Part shown: positions 1-5,819 of the stretch, piece after piece | How the letters are laid out: the number at the start of each line of letters is the position of its first letter | How positions within the stretch are numbered: the stretch's first letter is position 1 | Source of the DNA: Paracoccaceae bacterium | GTDB lineage: Bacteria; Pseudomonadota; Alphaproteobacteria; Rhodobacterales; Rhodobacteraceae | Direction of reading: 5' to 3' | Assembly: GCA_024304875.1 (NCBI GenBank) | Contig: JAMWZF010000188.1 | Location: 322-6,140, forward strand | Length of the DNA stretch: 5,819 bases | Program-made: the position numbers and the translations under genes | The notes under the pieces: generated by a model | Told to the model about the DNA's origin: nothing | The model's input: the letters and a program-made list of their open reading frames with translations, nothing else | Database searches by the model: none

Positions 1-380
1 CGGAAGGACTGGTAGCCCCCGGCGACGGTCTCGGCCCGCCAGCCGATCTCCTTCAGCATCCAGGAGAACGCGCCCGACCGCTGCCCGCCGCGCCAGCAGT
101 AGACGAGGGGGCGCCAGCCGCCCTCGCGGTCCGACAGGGGCCCGGCGATGTGGTTTGCGGCGTTGCGGAAGACCATGGCGGCGCCAAGCTTGCGGGCGAG
201 AAAGGGGCTTTGCTGCACATAGATCGTGCCCACCTCGGCGCGCTCGGCGTTGTCGAGCACGGGCAGGTTGATCGCCCCTGGCACGTGGTCCTCGGCGTAT
301 TCGGCGGGCGAGCGGACGTCGATCACCTCGTCGTATCCATGGGCCAGCAGAGCGGCGAGAGTGGGAAAGGTCAGGGCCAT
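1..380 (-). CDS. mnmH: tRNA 2-selenouridine synthase (MnmH/SelU), N-terminal part, cut by window edge
   Basis: The first 126 codons are present; the rest lies beyond the left edge. MnmH converts 2-thiouridine at the tRNA wobble position (Lys, Glu, Gln tRNAs) to 2-selenouridine, using selenophosphate from SelD; this is family knowledge. What is visible is the N-terminal rhodanese domain: VIDVRSPAEY (residues 19-28), HVPGAINLPV (32-41), and the active-site loop VYCWRGGQRSG (93-103) with catalytic Cys95, then IGW (112-114) and GGYQSF (121-126). The CWRGGQRS loop followed by GGY separates MnmH from simple rhodaneses. The P-loop domain that should follow is not in the window. The ATG at 380 is chosen because AGGA lies 8 nt upstream and the protein then starts a few residues before the rhodanese fold, as usual. 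The frame stays open further upstream, but that stretch does not look like protein. The gene appears to be a separate transcription unit from the ser genes. Confidence 0.93.
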   Translation of the reverse strand, partial: MALTFPTLAALLAHGYDEVIDVRSPAEYAEDHVPGAINLPVLDNAERAEVGTIYVQQSPFLARKLGAAMVFRNAANHIAGPLSDREGGWRPLVYCWRGGQRSGAFSWMLKEIGWRAETVAGGYQSF

Positions 381-493
381 GAGGCGTCCTAACCCGGCCA
401 ACACCCCGGCGGAAGGGGCGCAGGTGGCTGGACTCGTCCTCCATGCCACCGCCCTCCCCGGAACTGGGACCCCTCTGTCCTCGGACAGCCGCC

Positions 494-529
494 GATCGGC
501 CACGTCGGCCACCTCGGCCAGTCCGGCCA
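494..529. repeat. 9-bp tandem repeat, four copies (NNTCGGCCA)
   Basis: Four consecutive 9-mers are GATCGGCCA, CGTCGGCCA, CCTCGGCCA and GTCCGGCCA. The core CGGCCA is invariant and the two leading bases vary. The array lies about 115-150 bp upstream of the mnmH start. Each unit contains CGGCC/GGCC, so the units are also locally self-complementary. It may be a simple slippage repeat in GC-rich DNA or a cluster of protein-binding half-sites; nothing in the sequence decides between these. Confidence 0.75.
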
Positions 530-649
530 AGTCACCCTTGGCAGCGGCGGCATGGCCGAAGAGGCGACACCCGCAGTGCCCTGTCCGGGCCTCGCCCTGC
601 CGCCGGTCCCAGGCGGGAAACTGCGGGGCCGAGTGTCGAGGCCAGCAAG

Positions 650-712
650 TGCGTTTTTCTGCCAGAATGAAGGGCGCAGCCTCTCCCTGCTTCATTCTGG
701 CCAAAAAACGCA
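650..712. repeat. Long imperfect inverted repeat (23-nt arms), REP-like hairpin
   Basis: The left arm (650-672) and right arm (690-712) match in reverse complement at 21 of 23 positions, with the two mismatches side by side (659-660). The core GCCAGAATGAAG / CTTCATTCTGGC is perfect. The arms begin and end with TGCGTTTTT / AAAAACGCA and the loop is 17 nt. On each strand the T run precedes the stem instead of following it, so this is not a standard intrinsic terminator. From memory, strings like CTTCATTCTGGCCAAAAA occur often at gene ends in Rhodobacteraceae, which would make it a dispersed REP-type element; that was not checked. It could still end or protect transcripts from the genes to its right. 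Confidence 0.8.
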
Positions 713-794
713 GTGGCGCCCGCCGGGGACAGCAGCGGACCCTCGGGGCGGCGCACCCTAGGGCGGTGCCCGGCCCGGCGCGCCGTCCCCCGGC

Positions 795-863
795 TCAGTT
801 CACCTGAAGCAACTCGATCCGGTTGCCGGAGGGACTGGCGCGCTGGACATGATCCAGCCGCAT
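795..863 (-). pseudogene. 22-codon remnant resembling a glyoxalase/VOC gene with its middle deleted
   Basis: The ATG (863-861) overlaps the stop of the upstream phosphatase gene as TGATG, and the frame ends in TGA at 795. The peptide begins MRLDHV, which resembles the first strand of VOC-superfamily proteins with its metal-binding His, and ends SPSGNRIELLQVN, which resembles the final VOC strand (usually DPDGNRIEL) with its metal-binding Glu. About 100 residues that normally separate these are absent, so it cannot fold as a VOC domain. I infer an in-frame internal deletion of a former last gene of the operon. The N-terminal resemblance is short and could be chance; the C-terminal one is stronger. 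There is no clear Shine-Dalgarno site, so any translation would rely on coupling to the phosphatase gene. Confidence 0.38.
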
Positions 864-1600
864 CAGGCGGCGAAGGCCTGCCGTGACCAGAAGGGCTGAC
901 GGCCCTCGCCGGTCAGCAGGAACCACGCCTCGCCGTCCCAGACCGCCGGCACCAGCGGATTGCCGAAGCCGGCCCCGCCATCCAGGTTGATCCGGTTCGC
1001 ATGGGCCTGCGGGTAGGACAGGGCGGTGTGCCCGTGGACGACCAGCTTTCCGTGGTCGCGGGTGTCGAACAGGAAGGGGTCGCGGATCCAGACGAGGTCG
1101 TCCTCGTCCTGGTCCACCATCGGGATGCCGGGCCGGATCCCCGCATGGACGAAGATATGCGCCTGCGTCTCGTGCCAAGTCGGAAGCGCGCTGAGGAAAT
1201 CGCGGTGCTCGGCCGGAACCGCGGCCTGCGCGGCGTCGAAGAGATCGTCCGTCCCCCGGCTCGCCACCTCCTCGATCCCGTAGGAGGCCAGCGTTGCACC
1301 GCCGCCGAGCGAGGGATTGAGCCAGGGCTTGTGAGACTTGATCCTGTCGTCATGCTGCACCGCCTCGCTGATGAAGCGGTGGAACATCCGGTCATGGTTG
1401 CCCATCAGGCAGGTCCAGTCCCGGCCGGCCGCCCGTCCGTCGATCAGGCGCTGCAGGACACCGCGGCTGTCCGGCCCGCGATCGACATAGTCGCCGAGAA
1501 AGACGATCGGCGCCTCTGCCCCGCCATCGGCCGCGACGAGATCCAGCGCGGCGTCCAGCTGATCCGCGTACCCGTGGATGTCGGCAATGGCGTAGAGCAT
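863..1600 (-). CDS. PPP-family metallophosphatase (serine/threonine phosphatase or ApaH-like)
   Basis: A 245-residue cytoplasmic protein with all motifs of the PPP calcineurin-like phosphatases: DIHG (residues 7-10), GDYVDRG (36-42), GNHD (67-70), HAGIRPG (152-158) and HGHT (189-192). These supply the Asp, His and Asn ligands of a two-metal centre, so it should be an active metal-dependent phosphoesterase. Length and motifs fit bacterial PrpA-like protein phosphatases and diadenosine tetraphosphatase relatives; sequence alone does not fix the substrate. No signal peptide or membrane segment is seen. I chose the ATG at 1600 because GGAAGGG lies 5 nt upstream and translation then starts just before the first motif. 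An in-frame ATG at 1633 would add 11 residues and overlap the upstream stop as ATGA. It is the fourth gene after serC and serA and probably shares their transcript. Confidence 0.88.
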   Translation of the reverse strand: MLYAIADIHGYADQLDAALDLVAADGGAEAPIVFLGDYVDRGPDSRGVLQRLIDGRAAGRDWTCLMGNHDRMFHRFISEAVQHDDRIKSHKPWLNPSLGGGATLASYGIEEVASRGTDDLFDAAQAAVPAEHRDFLSALPTWHETQAHIFVHAGIRPGIPMVDQDEDDLVWIRDPFLFDTRDHGKLVVHGHTALSYPQAHANRINLDGGAGFGNPLVPAVWDGEAWFLLTGEGRQPFWSRQAFAA

Positions 1601-1605
1601 CGTTT

Positions 1606-1612
1606 CCCTTCC
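1606..1612 (-). promoter_or_regulatory. Strong ribosome binding site deciding the phosphatase start
   Basis: On the minus strand GGAAGGG is followed by AAACG and then ATG at 1600, an ideal 5-nt spacing. The alternative ATG at 1633 has only a weak GCAGG-like sequence ahead of it, which favours the shorter protein. Confidence 0.7.
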
Positions 1613-1629
1613 GCCCGTGTCCCCTGCGG

Positions 1630-2598
1630 TCATGCCTGCGGGGCGGGCGACCCTTCGTCCAGTTCATGCAGAAGCCGCGCGATCCAACGGTCCAGATAGA
1701 GCGAGAGCGATTCGTGAAAACCGCGCCCGAGGCGGCTCTGGATCCAGAAGTGAACCGCATCGCGGTCAAGGGCAAGGGAGAGCGCCTCGGACTCCAGGGC
1801 CGGTGGGGCGTAGGCCGCCAGGATGATGGCATGATCGGCAGAAATCAGATCGGGCCTGCCCTGACGCAGCCGGAAAAAGGCCACCGCGTGCAACAGCCGC
1901 GCCAGATCGGTCTCGGGCCGGCCAGGGCCGGCATGGGGCCGGTCGATGCCCTTGGGGCCGTCCGGGGTCAGGACGATATTGCCGGGCGAGGCGTCGGTGT
2001 AGCCGAGAACGAGGGGCGCATGTCGCGCGGTGGCCAGCCGCGCCTCGAAACTGCCGAGGAGCGAGGGAATCGACGCCGGCCAGCGCCGCCGGGGCAGGGT
2101 CGCCAGAAGGCGGGCCAGGGGATCGACCGGGTTCCGGTCACCACGTATCGGCACCGACAGGTGATAGTCACGGAGCCAGCCCGCCGCCGCCTCGAGCGCC
2201 CGGGCGTGGCCGTCGCCGCCGAGGCGGCGGAGAACGGTAGGCCCGGGCAGGTGCTCCATGGCCAGCACGCCGGTCGCCGGATCTACGAAGACCGGGCGCA
2301 CCACATGGGCGCTCCGCCGGCTGACTTCCTGCAGCGCGTCGAACTTCGGGCGGGCCATGCGACGACGCTCGTAGACCTTCGCCATCAGGGTCGGCCCGCC
2401 GTCGGGCGGGACGCAGCGGAACAGGTCGCGGCCGCCCCGGCGTGGATTGCTCGAGCGGCGGTGGTCTATCTGCCAGCCCGGGAGCCGCCCCTGTTCATGG
2501 TGCCGGGCCAAGGCCCGTTCCAGTCGCCGCCGGGCCCGTGCAGGTCGGCTCCGGCGGCGCAGTCTTTCGTAAAGGCGCTGAAACCTACCCAGCCACAT
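1630..2598 (-). CDS. APH-like phosphotransferase (protein-kinase fold), substrate unknown
   Basis: A 322-residue protein with the layout of the aminoglycoside/choline kinase-like fold. Residues 1-60 are very Arg-rich. LMAKVYERR (71-79) carries the likely ATP-binding Lys74; MEHLPGPTV (114-122) fits the hinge region. The catalytic loop is GYTDASPGNIVL (199-210), with Asp202 and Asn207 spaced as in HxDxxxxN, but Tyr200 replaces the usual His. GID (217-219) supplies the DFG-like Asp, followed by ETDLARLL (229-236), a common pattern after that Asp in this fold. The key Lys, Asp and Asn are kept, so activity is plausible; the substrate (small molecule, sugar or protein) cannot be told. The ATG at 2598 overlaps the end of serA by 14 bp and has no clear Shine-Dalgarno site, so translation is probably coupled to serA. 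Its TGA overlaps an ATG of the phosphatase frame (ATGA at 1633-1630). Confidence 0.75.
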   Translation of the reverse strand: MWLGRFQRLYERLRRRSRPARARRRLERALARHHEQGRLPGWQIDHRRSSNPRRGGRDLFRCVPPDGGPTLMAKVYERRRMARPKFDALQEVSRRSAHVVRPVFVDPATGVLAMEHLPGPTVLRRLGGDGHARALEAAAGWLRDYHLSVPIRGDRNPVDPLARLLATLPRRRWPASIPSLLGSFEARLATARHAPLVLGYTDASPGNIVLTPDGPKGIDRPHAGPGRPETDLARLLHAVAFFRLRQGRPDLISADHAIILAAYAPPALESEALSLALDRDAVHFWIQSRLGRGFHESLSLYLDRWIARLLHELDEGSPAPQA

Positions 2599-4186
2599 CG
2601 AAGACCAGAGGCTTCACCTGTCCGAACAGGCCGGTGCCCTTCAGCTCGTCCAGCGCCGCCTGTGGCGCGGCCTCGTCAAGGTAAAGGAGCGCGATCGCCT
2701 CGCGCCGCTCGTGGTGCCGGCCAAGGGTGAAGTTGGCGATGTTCACCTTGTGCTTGCCCATCGTCATCCCCAGTGTGCCGATGATCCCCGGCTCGTCCCG
2801 GTTGGTGGTGTAGATCATGTGCTCGCCGATCTCGGCGTCGATGTTGATGCCCTTGATCTGGATGAACCGGGGCTTTCCGTCGCTGAACACGGTGCCGCCG
2901 ATGCTCCGCTCGCGCTTGGGCGTGACCACGGTGACCTTGATGTAGCCCTCGAAGGCGCCCGACTGGTCCTGCTTGGTGGTCGAGATCTGGACCCCCCGCT
3001 CCTTGGCGATGACCGGGGCCGAGACCATGTTCACGTCCGGGTTCGTCGCCTTCATGATGCCCGCCATCGTCGCCGCGGTCAGGGCGTTCAGGTTCATCGT
3101 CGAGGCTTCACCGTCGTAGAGGATGTTGATCGCCTTGATCGGCTCGTCCGTCATCTGGCCGATGAAGTTGCCGAGGTGCCCGGCCAGCTTGATCCACGGC
3201 CCCATGACCTTGGCTTCCTCGGCGGTGACCGAGGGCATGTTGAGGGCGTTCTGCACCGCGCCGGTCAGCAGGTAGTCCGACATCTGCTCGGCGACCTGCA
3301 GGGCGACGTTTTCCTGCGCCTCGGTGGTGGCGGCGCCGAGGTGCGGGGTGCAGACCACGTTGGGCAGGCCGAACAGCGGGTTCTCGGTCGCCGGTTCCTC
3401 GGCGAAGACATCGAAGGCGGCGCCGGCGACGTGGCCGGACTTCAGCAGCTCGGCCAGGGCCTCCTCGTCGACCAGCCCGCCGCGCGCGCAGTTGATGATG
3501 CGCACGCCCTTCCTGGTCTTCTTCAGGTTCTCGGCCGAGAGGATGTTCCGCGTCGCGTCGGTCAGCGGGACATGCAGGGTGATGAAGTCGGCCCGCTTCA
3601 GCAGGTCCTCCAGCTCGACCTTCTCGACCCCGATCTCGGTCGCCCGGTCCTCGGAGAGGAAGGGATCGTAGGCGATGACCTTCATCTTGAGGCCCAGCGC
3701 CCGGTTGCAGACGATGGAGCCGATGTTGCCCGCGCCGATCACTCCGAGGGTCTTGCCGGTCAGCTCGACCCCCATGAACTTGGACTTCTCCCACTTGCCG
3801 GCGTGGGTCGAGGCGCTGGCCTCGGGCAGCTGGCGGGCGACGGCGAACATCATGGCGATGGCGTGCTCGGCCGTCGTGATCATGTTTCCGAAGGGGGTGT
3901 TCATCACGATGATGCCCTTCCGGCTGGCCGCCTCCTTGTCGATGTTGTCGGTGCCGATCCCGGCGCGGCCGATGACCTTGAGGTTGGTCGCGGCCTCGAT
4001 CAGCTTTTCCGTCGCCTTGGTGGCGGACCGGATGGCAAGCCCGTCGTACTGAGGGATCGCGGCGAGAAGGGCGTCCTTGTCCTTGCCCAGCTCGGGGCGA
4101 AAGTCGACGTCGATGCCACGGTCGCGGAAGATCTGGACGGCGGCGTCGGAGAGCTTGTCGGAGATGAGAACCTTGGGTGCGGTCAT
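2585..4186 (-). CDS. serA: D-3-phosphoglycerate dehydrogenase
   Basis: A 533-residue enzyme oxidising 3-phosphoglycerate to 3-phosphohydroxypyruvate with NAD+, the first step of serine synthesis. The order is a substrate-binding domain (about 5-100 and 285-315) around an NAD-binding Rossmann domain (about 100-284) with GAGNIG (151-156) and Asp174 ending the second strand. NCARGGLVDE (232-241) holds catalytic Arg235, FAEEP (261-265) Glu264 and PHLGA (281-285) His282. An intervening ASB-type domain (about 316-450) and a C-terminal ACT domain (about 455-530, DEPGIIG 464-470) make this the long type known from Mycobacterium and alphaproteobacteria, where the ACT domain often senses serine. The start at 4186 has AAGGA 8 nt upstream; upstream in-frame codons run through the palindromic spacer into serC and do not look like SerA. 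It follows serC by 98 bp, and its TAG lies inside the phosphotransferase gene. Confidence 0.97.
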   Translation of the reverse strand: MTAPKVLISDKLSDAAVQIFRDRGIDVDFRPELGKDKDALLAAIPQYDGLAIRSATKATEKLIEAATNLKVIGRAGIGTDNIDKEAASRKGIIVMNTPFGNMITTAEHAIAMMFAVARQLPEASASTHAGKWEKSKFMGVELTGKTLGVIGAGNIGSIVCNRALGLKMKVIAYDPFLSEDRATEIGVEKVELEDLLKRADFITLHVPLTDATRNILSAENLKKTRKGVRIINCARGGLVDEEALAELLKSGHVAGAAFDVFAEEPATENPLFGLPNVVCTPHLGAATTEAQENVALQVAEQMSDYLLTGAVQNALNMPSVTAEEAKVMGPWIKLAGHLGNFIGQMTDEPIKAINILYDGEASTMNLNALTAATMAGIMKATNPDVNMVSAPVIAKERGVQISTTKQDQSGAFEGYIKVTVVTPKRERSIGGTVFSDGKPRFIQIKGINIDAEIGEHMIYTTNRDEPGIIGTLGMTMGKHKVNIANFTLGRHHERREAIALLYLDEAAPQAALDELKGTGLFGQVKPLVFDVAG

Positions 4187-4208
4187 GTGCAGTGTCCTTG
4201 CGGGGCCG

Positions 4209-4226
4209 GGTGGGTCGAGACCCACC
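4209..4226. repeat. Palindrome 1 of a near-identical pair in the serC-serA spacer
   Basis: GGTGGGTC - GA - GACCCACC: perfect 8-bp arms around two bases. In RNA it would form a 7-bp stem with a four-base loop. It ends 23 nt before the serA start on the transcript, just ahead of the serA ribosome site. It differs from palindrome 2 only at the two central bases. No T run follows, so it is not a standard terminator. Confidence 0.85.
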
Positions 4227-4256
4227 GCACGGGAATATTGGATACGGGGACGGTGA

Positions 4257-4274
4257 GGTGGGTCTGGACCCACC
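4257..4274. repeat. Palindrome 2 of a near-identical pair, just after the serC stop
   Basis: GGTGGGTC - TG - GACCCACC, the same arms as palindrome 1 with a different central pair; 30 bp separate the two. On the transcript it starts 10 nt after the serC stop codon. Two copies flanking a short spacer resemble a REP/BIME-type intergenic element. It may act as an mRNA hairpin that protects the serC end or lowers read-through into serA; this is inference. Confidence 0.85.
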
Positions 4275-4284
4275 CCCCGATTGA

Positions 4285-5439
<1,155 letters not shown>

Positions 5440-5502
5440 GTCTGATACCCTCTCAGATATGTGCCCCTCGTTGGGGAGGGGTGTCCCGCCGCGGCACCTA
5501 TG
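5440..5502 (-). ncRNA. serC leader RNA (serC motif type), cis-regulatory
   Basis: The leader directly before serC folds into two hairpins, read on the minus strand. The first (5481-5464) is CCCCTC - CCCAAC - GAGGGG, a perfect 6-bp stem. The second (5457-5441) is TCTGA - GAGGGTA - TCAGA, a 5-bp stem whose loop carries the core of the serC Shine-Dalgarno sequence (GAGAGGG, 5454-5448) and which ends one base before the ATG. Position, gene context and a final stem overlapping the ribosome site agree with the serC RNA motif described upstream of serC-serA in alphaproteobacteria (Rfam family, recalled, not searched). GTGCC (5497-5493 on the minus strand) can also pair with GGCAC after the first hairpin. 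The ligand or signal, if any, is not known to me. The 5' end given is approximate. Confidence 0.72.
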
Positions 5503-5523
5503 ACGCCCCGCGATTCCCCACAA
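5497..5523 (-). promoter_or_regulatory. Possible serC promoter
   Basis: On the minus strand TTGTGG (5523-5518) and CATAGG (5502-5497) are separated by 15 bp, a short spacing, and would start transcription near 5490, just before the first leader hairpin. The match to sigma-70 boxes is weak. The -35 half lies within an inverted repeat, TTCCC - 7 nt - GGGAA (5514-5530), that could serve as an operator. Confidence 0.25.
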
Positions 5524-5604
5524 GCGGGAAAATGAGGCGGATGCGCCGGATCGGAGGCCATTTGCGACCGGCGCCGTCTCCTATCGGAAACCTTTGGCCC
5601 GCGT

Positions 5605-5618
5605 TTGATCCAGGTCAG
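5605..5618. promoter_or_regulatory. FNR/CRP-like dyad upstream of serB
   Basis: TTGATCCAGGTCAG resembles the TTGAT-N4-ATCAA box of FNR/FnrL-type regulators: the left half is exact and the right half differs at two of five positions. It lies about 61 bp before the serB ATG and 166 bp before the serC ATG, so it could act on either gene, or neither. The degenerate right half makes a chance match quite possible. Confidence 0.3.
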
Positions 5619-5679
5619 GGCGGGGGCTTGCGCCGGCCGGTCAGGATCGGCCATCTGGGGCGGATCAAGGGAGGCGCAT

Positions 5680-5819
5680 ATGTTCACGGTCACGCTCATC
5701 GCGGCGAAAGGCGGGCTGGAGCCGGCCCTCGTCGAGTCCCTGCGCAACGCCTGGGGCGGCGGCGACGCGGTCTGGCTGGCGCCGGACGAGGCGGCGGAGT
5801 TCCCGCTCCTGTCCCGGCC
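5680..5819 (+). CDS. serB: Phosphoserine phosphatase, N-terminal part, cut by window edge
   Basis: The first 46 codons are present. The ATG at 5680 has an excellent ribosome site, AAGGGAGG (5667-5674), 5 nt upstream. The start MFTVTLIAAKGG followed by LVESLRNAWGGGDAVWL (residues 18-34) and PDEAAEF (36-42) matches what I recall of SerB N-termini in Rhodobacteraceae, a regulatory-type extension before the HAD domain. The catalytic DxDST motif lies beyond the right edge and cannot be confirmed. SerB hydrolyses phosphoserine to serine, the last step of the pathway whose other two enzymes are encoded by serC and serA on the opposite strand. The divergent layout with about 240 bp between starts allows shared regulation. 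Confidence 0.85.
   Translation, partial: MFTVTLIAAKGGLEPALVESLRNAWGGGDAVWLAPDEAAEFPLLSR

Larger units (their letters stand above)
381..794. other. Gene-free stretch upstream of mnmH
   Basis: About 414 bp between the mnmH start and the end of the VOC-like remnant. Several frames are open here on both strands, but their translations are rich in Pro, Arg and Ala with no recognisable domain, as expected by chance at this GC content. It must hold the mnmH promoter and the end of the serC-serA transcript, yet I could place neither a clear -35/-10 pair nor a hairpin followed by a T run on the minus strand. The two visible structures are the 9-bp tandem repeat and the long inverted repeat listed separately. 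Confidence 0.6.

Noticed and set aside
381..695. In-frame upstream extension of mnmH to an ATG near 695
   Set aside because: The frame is open but runs through the hairpin and tandem repeat with no family resemblance; the ATG at 380 has AGGA and gives a normal MnmH N-terminus.
735..790. Possible terminator hairpin around the CCCTAGGG palindrome after the VOC remnant
   Set aside because: The arms pair only with a bulge and no T run follows on the minus strand; not convincing as a terminator.
226..807. A 193-codon plus-strand frame across the mnmH upstream gap
   Set aside because: Overlaps the mnmH coding region antisense, is Pro/Arg/Ala-rich, reads through the repeats and has no domain.
1601..1633. 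Phosphatase start at the ATGA overlap (1633)
   Set aside because: Possible, but its Shine-Dalgarno is weak whereas the ATG at 1600 has GGAAGGG at ideal spacing and sits right before the first metal-binding motif.
1666..2730. A 354-codon open frame on the plus strand opposite the phosphotransferase
   Set aside because: Antisense shadow rich in Arg, Gly and Pro; the opposite strand carries a coherent kinase-like fold.
5440..5523. Extending serC upstream to the ATG at 5523
   Set aside because: It would add 28 unconserved residues across the structured leader, and the ATG at 5439 has a well-placed GAGAGGG.

Overview
The window is high-GC DNA from an alphaproteobacterium, most likely Rhodobacterales (Rhodobacteraceae/Paracoccaceae). 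The signs are an alphaproteobacterial-type SerC, a 533-residue SerA, a divergent serB whose N-terminus is typical of that group, and a short structured leader in front of serC. No phylogenetic search could be run, so this rests on recognition of the proteins.

Right-hand part (about 2585-5819): a serine biosynthesis locus. On the minus strand serC (phosphoserine aminotransferase) is followed by serA (3-phosphoglycerate dehydrogenase). serB (phosphoserine phosphatase) starts on the plus strand about 240 bp away and runs off the right edge. The three enzymes are the whole phosphorylated pathway from 3-phosphoglycerate to serine. The serC-serB gap holds a serC-leader-type RNA whose last hairpin carries the serC Shine-Dalgarno sequence in its loop, a possible serC promoter, and an FNR/CRP-like dyad nearer serB. 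The 98-bp serC-serA gap holds two almost identical 18-bp palindromes.

Middle (863-2598): two further minus-strand genes follow serA with overlapping or nearly overlapping ends. One is an APH-like phosphotransferase with a changed catalytic-loop motif; the other is a PPP-family metallophosphatase. A 22-codon frame begins on the phosphatase stop codon (TGATG) and looks like a glyoxalase/VOC gene that has lost its middle.

Left (1-794): mnmH/selU (tRNA 2-selenouridine synthase) starts at 380 on the minus strand and runs off the left edge. Between it and the VOC remnant are about 414 bp without a convincing gene, containing a 9-bp tandem repeat and a long imperfect inverted repeat.

Most of the window is ordinary biosynthetic chromosome. 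The points most worth pursuing are the leader's mutually exclusive pairings around the serC ribosome site, the twin palindromes, the kinase/phosphatase pair tied to serA, and the VOC remnant. I see no phage, IS element, CRISPR array or tRNA/rRNA gene.
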